From Candidatus Dojkabacteria bacterium UBA5209 (lineage in GTDB: Bacteria; Patescibacteriota; Dojkabacteria; SC72): a DNA stretch of 8,697 bases. Both the position numbers and the translations under genes were made by a program. The stretch spans positions 1 to 8,697 of the forward strand of contig DHVL01000037.1 of NCBI GenBank assembly GCA_002412645.1, given 5' to 3'. Within the stretch, counting starts at the first letter, position 1. Each line of letters begins with the position of its first letter. Under the pieces are notes generated by a model. The model was not told where the DNA came from and did not search any database. It was given only the letters and a program-made list of their open reading frames with translations. This document shows, piece after piece, positions 6,353 to 8,697 of the stretch.

Positions 6353-6805
6353 ATGAATTATACTATGGCAACATATGGATTTGGTAATTACAAAACAGTA
6401 GCAAATAACTTAGAGGCATATGTAGATGAGAGAATAGTCACTGAAAAAGAACTTAGACAAGAGATGGTAATTAGAGAGACAGCAGCATATGCGAAGGCAT
6501 ATCAAAATTATCAGAAATGGTACGATGGTTTAGTTGAGAAAGGGGAAGAATTAAGGGCAAAAGCTGCTGCAGAAGCTGCAGCCTCTGCATCAAAAGGAAC
6601 AACATACTCTGTATGTCCTAAAGGAACTTCGTATGCTGGTAATGGGAAATGCTGTCCAGCAGGAACATATCTTAATACTAAAGGATATTGCCAAGGAAAT
6701 AGTTCTACAAGTGGGAATACAACACCTACTTACAATCCAACAACCCCTTCTGTTTCTTCAGGAAGTAGTGGAAATAATTGTGTAACCGGCATATCAGGCT
6801 TGTAA
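6353..6805 (+). CDS. Cys-rich low-complexity protein of unknown function, probably damaged at the 3' end
   Basis: 150 aa, not recognised. Residues 5-80 look helical and charged, ending in an Ala-rich stretch (AAAEAAASAS). A Cys-rich module follows (VCPKGTSYAGNGKCCPAG … GYC), then a Ser/Thr/Asn/Pro-rich linker and a last Cys. Cys pairs, a CC doublet and the S/T-rich linker are typical of exported proteins, yet there is no signal peptide. An in-frame TAA directly precedes the first ATG, so there is no upstream extension. A second ATG at 6365 is possible, and GATAAT (6337-6342) is a weak -10 candidate. After the TAA the module continues in another frame (see 6798-6908). The missing leader and the frame break make a decaying gene likely, but a small intact intracellular protein cannot be excluded. 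Confidence 0.55.
   Translation: MNYTMATYGFGNYKTVANNLEAYVDERIVTEKELRQEMVIRETAAYAKAYQNYQKWYDGLVEKGEELRAKAAAEAAASASKGTTYSVCPKGTSYAGNGKCCPAGTYLNTKGYCQGNSSTSGNTTPTYNPTTPSVSSGSSGNNCVTGISGL
6357..6362 (-). promoter_or_regulatory. -10 box (TATAAT) of the methyltransferase gene, leaderless-type
   Basis: A perfect TATAAT on the minus strand ends 6 nt before the ATG at 6350, placing the transcription start at the start codon. No convincing -35 is seen at 16-18 bp. The box lies inside the first codons of the divergent Cys-rich ORF. Confidence 0.55.
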
Positions 6806-6908
6806 GATGGCAGCAGAGGGAATAACGAATAATGGACAATACTATATAAGTGGTAATCAATGTTGTATGCCAGATGTAGCAGCTCCAACATTAGAACCAG
6901 TAAGATAA
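6798..6908 (+). pseudogene. Out-of-frame continuation of the Cys-rich protein
   Basis: One base out of frame with the preceding ORF, this reads ACKMAAEGITNNGQ, then YYISGNQCCMPD and so on to TAA at 6906. It contains a Cys followed by an NG…GNxCC pattern like the C…GNGKCC module upstream, so it looks like a third copy of the same motif cut off by a +1 frame change near 6797-6803. An ATG at 6807 could also start a separate 33-residue ORF, but the motif match favours a broken single gene or a sequencing indel. Confidence 0.5.
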
Positions 6909-6941
6909 TATCGCAGGAAATAACTGTTGATTACATATTCA

Positions 6942-6964
6942 GGTTACAGACTCGTCTGTTCACC
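6942..6964. repeat. Imperfect hairpin between the Cys-rich gene and fic
   Basis: ACAGAC (6946-6951) and GTCTGT (6954-6959) are inverted with a 2-nt centre, flanked by GGT and ACC that could extend pairing across small bulges. It is the most GC-rich local structure in this gap, 35 nt after the last Cys-rich stop. No T-tract follows, so terminator and operator are both possible. Confidence 0.3.
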
Positions 6965-7025
6965 AATATTGAGTTGTACCAAAAAGATCCATTCACTATA
7001 TTTTATATATAAATATGAGAATATA

Positions 7026-7056
7026 TTGTCAAATACCTTGTCAATTAACTTGACAA
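7026..7056. promoter_or_regulatory. Putative fic operator: three TTGWCAA boxes in 12-bp phase
   Basis: TTGTCAA occurs at 7026 and 7038, and TTGACAA at 7050, each exactly 12 bp after the previous one. The second and third form a perfect inverted repeat (TTGTCAA-TTAAC-TTGACAA), and the third contains the -35 hexamer. A protein bound here would block the promoter. The Fic protein itself ends in a winged helix and is the natural candidate for self-repression (inference). Confidence 0.6.
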
Positions 7057-7078
7057 TTATTTTACATATCCATATAAT
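7050..7078 (+). promoter_or_regulatory. Consensus sigma-70-type promoter of fic, leaderless-type
   Basis: Perfect TTGACA (7050-7055), a 17-bp spacer and perfect TATAAT (7073-7078). The ATG at 7084 begins 5 nt after the -10 box, so the transcript should start at or within a base or two of the start codon. No Shine-Dalgarno is present. Confidence 0.85.
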
Positions 7079-7083
7079 GGATT

Positions 7084-8091
7084 ATGATAAATACTAAGTA
7101 CAATTTAAGTAAAAAGATCTTAGAAAATATCTCCTCCATTGAAAGACTCTACGGTCAATTAGAATCCCAAATAGTTCCTAAAGAGTTACTTCTTAATCTT
7201 GAAAAACATAATCTCGTTAAGTCATCTTTTTCTTCTAATAGTATCGAGGGTAATCCACTCTCCCAAGAAGAAGTTACTAATTTAATACTAGGAGGTAGAG
7301 TACCAGCCAATAGGGATGAAAAAGAAGTTAAAAACTATTTTGATATCCTTAAACAGATAGGGAAAGAGTATGACACATTAGATATTGATACTATACTTAA
7401 AATCCATAAACAGCTTTTAGAAGGTGTAGAAAATGAAATTGGTGGTGAGATTAGAAATAGAAAGGTTGTAGTAGGAAATCCTACACAAGATGGTACCATT
7501 GTTATCAAACATGAACCACCTAAACATACAAGAAAAGAAATAGAGAAACTACTTAAAGAATTATTTGAATGGACAAATACCTCTGAAGATTTACCTATAC
7601 TAAAAGCAGGTATATATCATCATGAGTTTGTATATATACATCCCTTTGTAGATGGTAATGGTAGAGCTTGTAGATTAAGTACTACTTTACTATTGAATAA
7701 TTTGGGATATAGGATAAATAAGTATTTCATACTAGATGATTACTATGATATAGATAGAATTATGTATTCTGATTCACTACATTCTGCAGATAGTGGGGAT
7801 AAAACAGAATGGTTAGAATACTTCACAGATGGTGTTAAATATTCCTTACAATCCTCTTTAGCAAGGATTGAGGAAGGATTAAAGAGTATATCTTTTGATA
7901 TGAGGCCTTCAAATAGGGAAAAGGATGTTTTAGAATTAATAAAGAAGTACAGGGAGATTACTTCTTCTGATGTTTCTAAAGATCTTAAGATATCTAGACA
8001 ACAGGCTTTTAATCTTTTAGATAGTTTAGTTTCAAAGGGTTATCTAGAGAAACAGGGTAGTACAAAGAATAGTTTTTATATTCTAAGATAG
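7084..8091 (+). CDS. Fic domain protein, class II, with C-terminal winged helix
   Basis: 335 aa, full length for the Fic plus HTH family. Fic enzymes usually transfer AMP from ATP to target hydroxyl groups, and some remove it. The catalytic motif is intact: HPFVDGNGRACR (His186, Asp190, Asn192, Arg194, Arg197). The inhibitory helix motif [S/T]xxxE[G/N] lies ahead of the Fic core (Ser51…Glu55-Gly56, within SNSIEGNPL), making it class II, auto-inhibited in cis. The target-docking flap is near 128-148 (VVVGNPTQDG … KHEPPKHT). Residues about 278-335 form a winged helix (ITSSDVSKDLKISRQQAFNLL, then LVSKGYLEK). The start is fixed by the consensus promoter 5 nt upstream. It stands alone on this strand, with no antitoxin gene beside it, as expected when inhibition is built in. 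Upstream phased repeats suggest autoregulation. The target is unknown. Confidence 0.93.
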   Translation: MINTKYNLSKKILENISSIERLYGQLESQIVPKELLLNLEKHNLVKSSFSSNSIEGNPLSQEEVTNLILGGRVPANRDEKEVKNYFDILKQIGKEYDTLDIDTILKIHKQLLEGVENEIGGEIRNRKVVVGNPTQDGTIVIKHEPPKHTRKEIEKLLKELFEWTNTSEDLPILKAGIYHHEFVYIHPFVDGNGRACRLSTTLLLNNLGYRINKYFILDDYYDIDRIMYSDSLHSADSGDKTEWLEYFTDGVKYSLQSSLARIEEGLKSISFDMRPSNREKDVLELIKKYREITSSDVSKDLKISRQQAFNLLDSLVSKGYLEKQGSTKNSFYILR

Positions 8092-8139
8092 GTTTGTTCC
8101 AGAAAGAGAATGAAGCAAAGGTAAGACCTTAATTAGTCT

Positions 8140-8271
8140 CTATTTTGCCTGTCTTAAGCTACTACCATCCCATTCAATTACTGGTTCTTCACCATATTTT
8201 GCATTTATCTTTACAGATTCACTTAACCATGTACCATAATCAATCGTCTCTAAAGTTTGTTTTATTAATAA
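8140..8271 (-). pseudogene. Orphan C-terminal gene remnant (43 codons)
   Basis: A minus-strand frame bounded by TAA (8272-8274) and TAG (8140-8142) reads LLIKQTLETIDYGTWLSESV, then KINAKYGEEPVIEWDGSSLR and QAK. It has no start codon, yet its composition is protein-like (balanced charges, Trp and Gly, no low complexity), so it looks like the end of a lost gene. I do not recognise the family. It lies between the fic 3' end and the gene at 8293 and could be debris from an insertion or deletion. Confidence 0.4.
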
Positions 8272-8292
8272 TTAGCCAGGTGATACAATCTT

Positions 8293-8697
8293 CTATTGAT
8301 ATTCTTCCATTATAATACTATATCCAGCTACATCTTGATTTTGAAATCTAATCATCATTCCGGCAATATTTCCATTTGGATACACAAGACGTCTGTGATA
8401 AATATAGTTACCATATCCATCATCAAGAGTGTTTACAACATCTGGCTCACCAAAAATTTCTTTTACCTCTGAAATATTTTCAATTTTAAAGTCACCAAAA
8501 AGTTCTTCAAATTCTTCAACAGGCATCAGTTTAATTTCATTGCTAGGGCTTTCGCCAATTTCTCCTTTTCCCTCGTCAGTTTGTTCAACATTATTTTCTT
8601 TTTCGTTTTTAGTGACTTCTTTCTTAGCAACTGTTTCTGTTGATTCAGTCTCTTTATTTGTACTCGCTATGAATTCTTGTACTTCTTCCTTTGTCAT
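8293..8697 (-). CDS. Acidic-linker protein with a BamE/SmpA-like C-terminal domain (possibly partial)
   Basis: 134 codons from an ATG at the very edge of the window. Because nothing upstream is visible, this may be an internal Met of a longer protein. Residues 1-55 are a Glu/Lys/Thr/Ser-rich disordered linker (TESTETVAKKEVTKNEKENN), of the kind that often joins a signal or membrane anchor to an outer domain. Residues 60-134 form a compact domain (ISEVKEIFGEPDVV, YGNYIYHRRLVYPNG, IRFQNQDVAGYSII). The order FGEPD, aromatic strand, NG turn, then a last strand with a hydrophobic end recalls BamE/SmpA-like folds, but this is an inference from pattern. No partner genes help. It ends with TAG. Confidence 0.65.
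   Translation of the reverse strand: MTKEEVQEFIASTNKETESTETVAKKEVTKNEKENNVEQTDEGKGEIGESPSNEIKLMPVEEFEELFGDFKIENISEVKEIFGEPDVVNTLDDGYGNYIYHRRLVYPNGNIAGMMIRFQNQDVAGYSIIMEEYQ

Noticed and set aside
7002..7013. Palindrome TTTATATATAAA upstream of fic
   Set aside because: It is perfect but made only of A and T in an AT-rich gap, so chance is the simplest explanation. The phased boxes nearby are far more specific.
8118..8130. Hairpin AAGGT-AAG-ACCTT after fic as a terminator
   Set aside because: The stem is only 5 bp with a 3-nt loop and no T-tract, too weak to call in this base composition.
1..8697. CRISPR array, insertion sequence ends or transposase
   Set aside because: I saw no regularly spaced long repeats, no transposase motifs and no terminal inverted repeats. 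The TTGWCAA series is only three 7-bp boxes at a promoter.

Overview
This is an AT-rich bacterial window that uses the standard genetic code: every ORF reads through at full family length, TGG encodes Trp, and there is no in-frame TGA. First genes of transcription units lack Shine-Dalgarno sequences. Several start codons lie only 5-8 nt downstream of a -10 box, which suggests leaderless mRNAs, whereas the one tightly coupled internal operon gene has a strong AGGAGG. Compact genes, leaderless starts, an undecaprenyl-diphosphate synthase and accessory defence genes would suit a Candidate Phyla Radiation (Patescibacteria) genome or another low-GC bacterium. That placement is inference: there is no rRNA or marker protein here to settle it.

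Left part (1-3365): a minus-strand defence operon. hsdM encodes a type I restriction-modification methyltransferase subunit that resembles the type IC branch (EcoR124I-like). It is followed with no spacer by a gene for an OLD/RecF-like AAA ATPase that runs off the left edge. The ATPase occupies the place where hsdS is often found. Divergent from hsdM, across about 60 bp, is a conserved small zinc-ribbon protein of unknown role with a leaderless-type promoter and a perfect 10-bp palindrome over its start codon.

Middle (3366-5579): a 632-bp stretch without an intact gene carries the frameshifted C-terminal remains of an S41-type serine peptidase. It ends in an extended -10 promoter for uppS (undecaprenyl diphosphate synthase). 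A calcineurin-like phosphoesterase of the LpxH-like type follows uppS on the same strand. A 165-bp convergent gap with AT-rich inverted repeats follows.

Right part (5580-8697): a short THUMP-family-like RNA methyltransferase (minus) starts 2 bp from a divergent Cys-rich ORF that seems to be frameshifted near its end. Next is a class II Fic protein with a C-terminal winged helix. Its promoter is a perfect TTGACA-17-TATAAT, overlaid by three TTGWCAA boxes in exact 12-bp phase, a likely self-operator. The right edge holds an orphan 43-residue remnant and an acidic-linker protein with a BamE/SmpA-like C-terminal domain, both on the minus strand.

The most system-like unit is hsdM plus the coupled AAA ATPase. 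It recalls type IC loci that carry a second-line nuclease (prrC in EcoprrI), but with a different ATPase family. The Fic gene with its phased operator is the second candidate.
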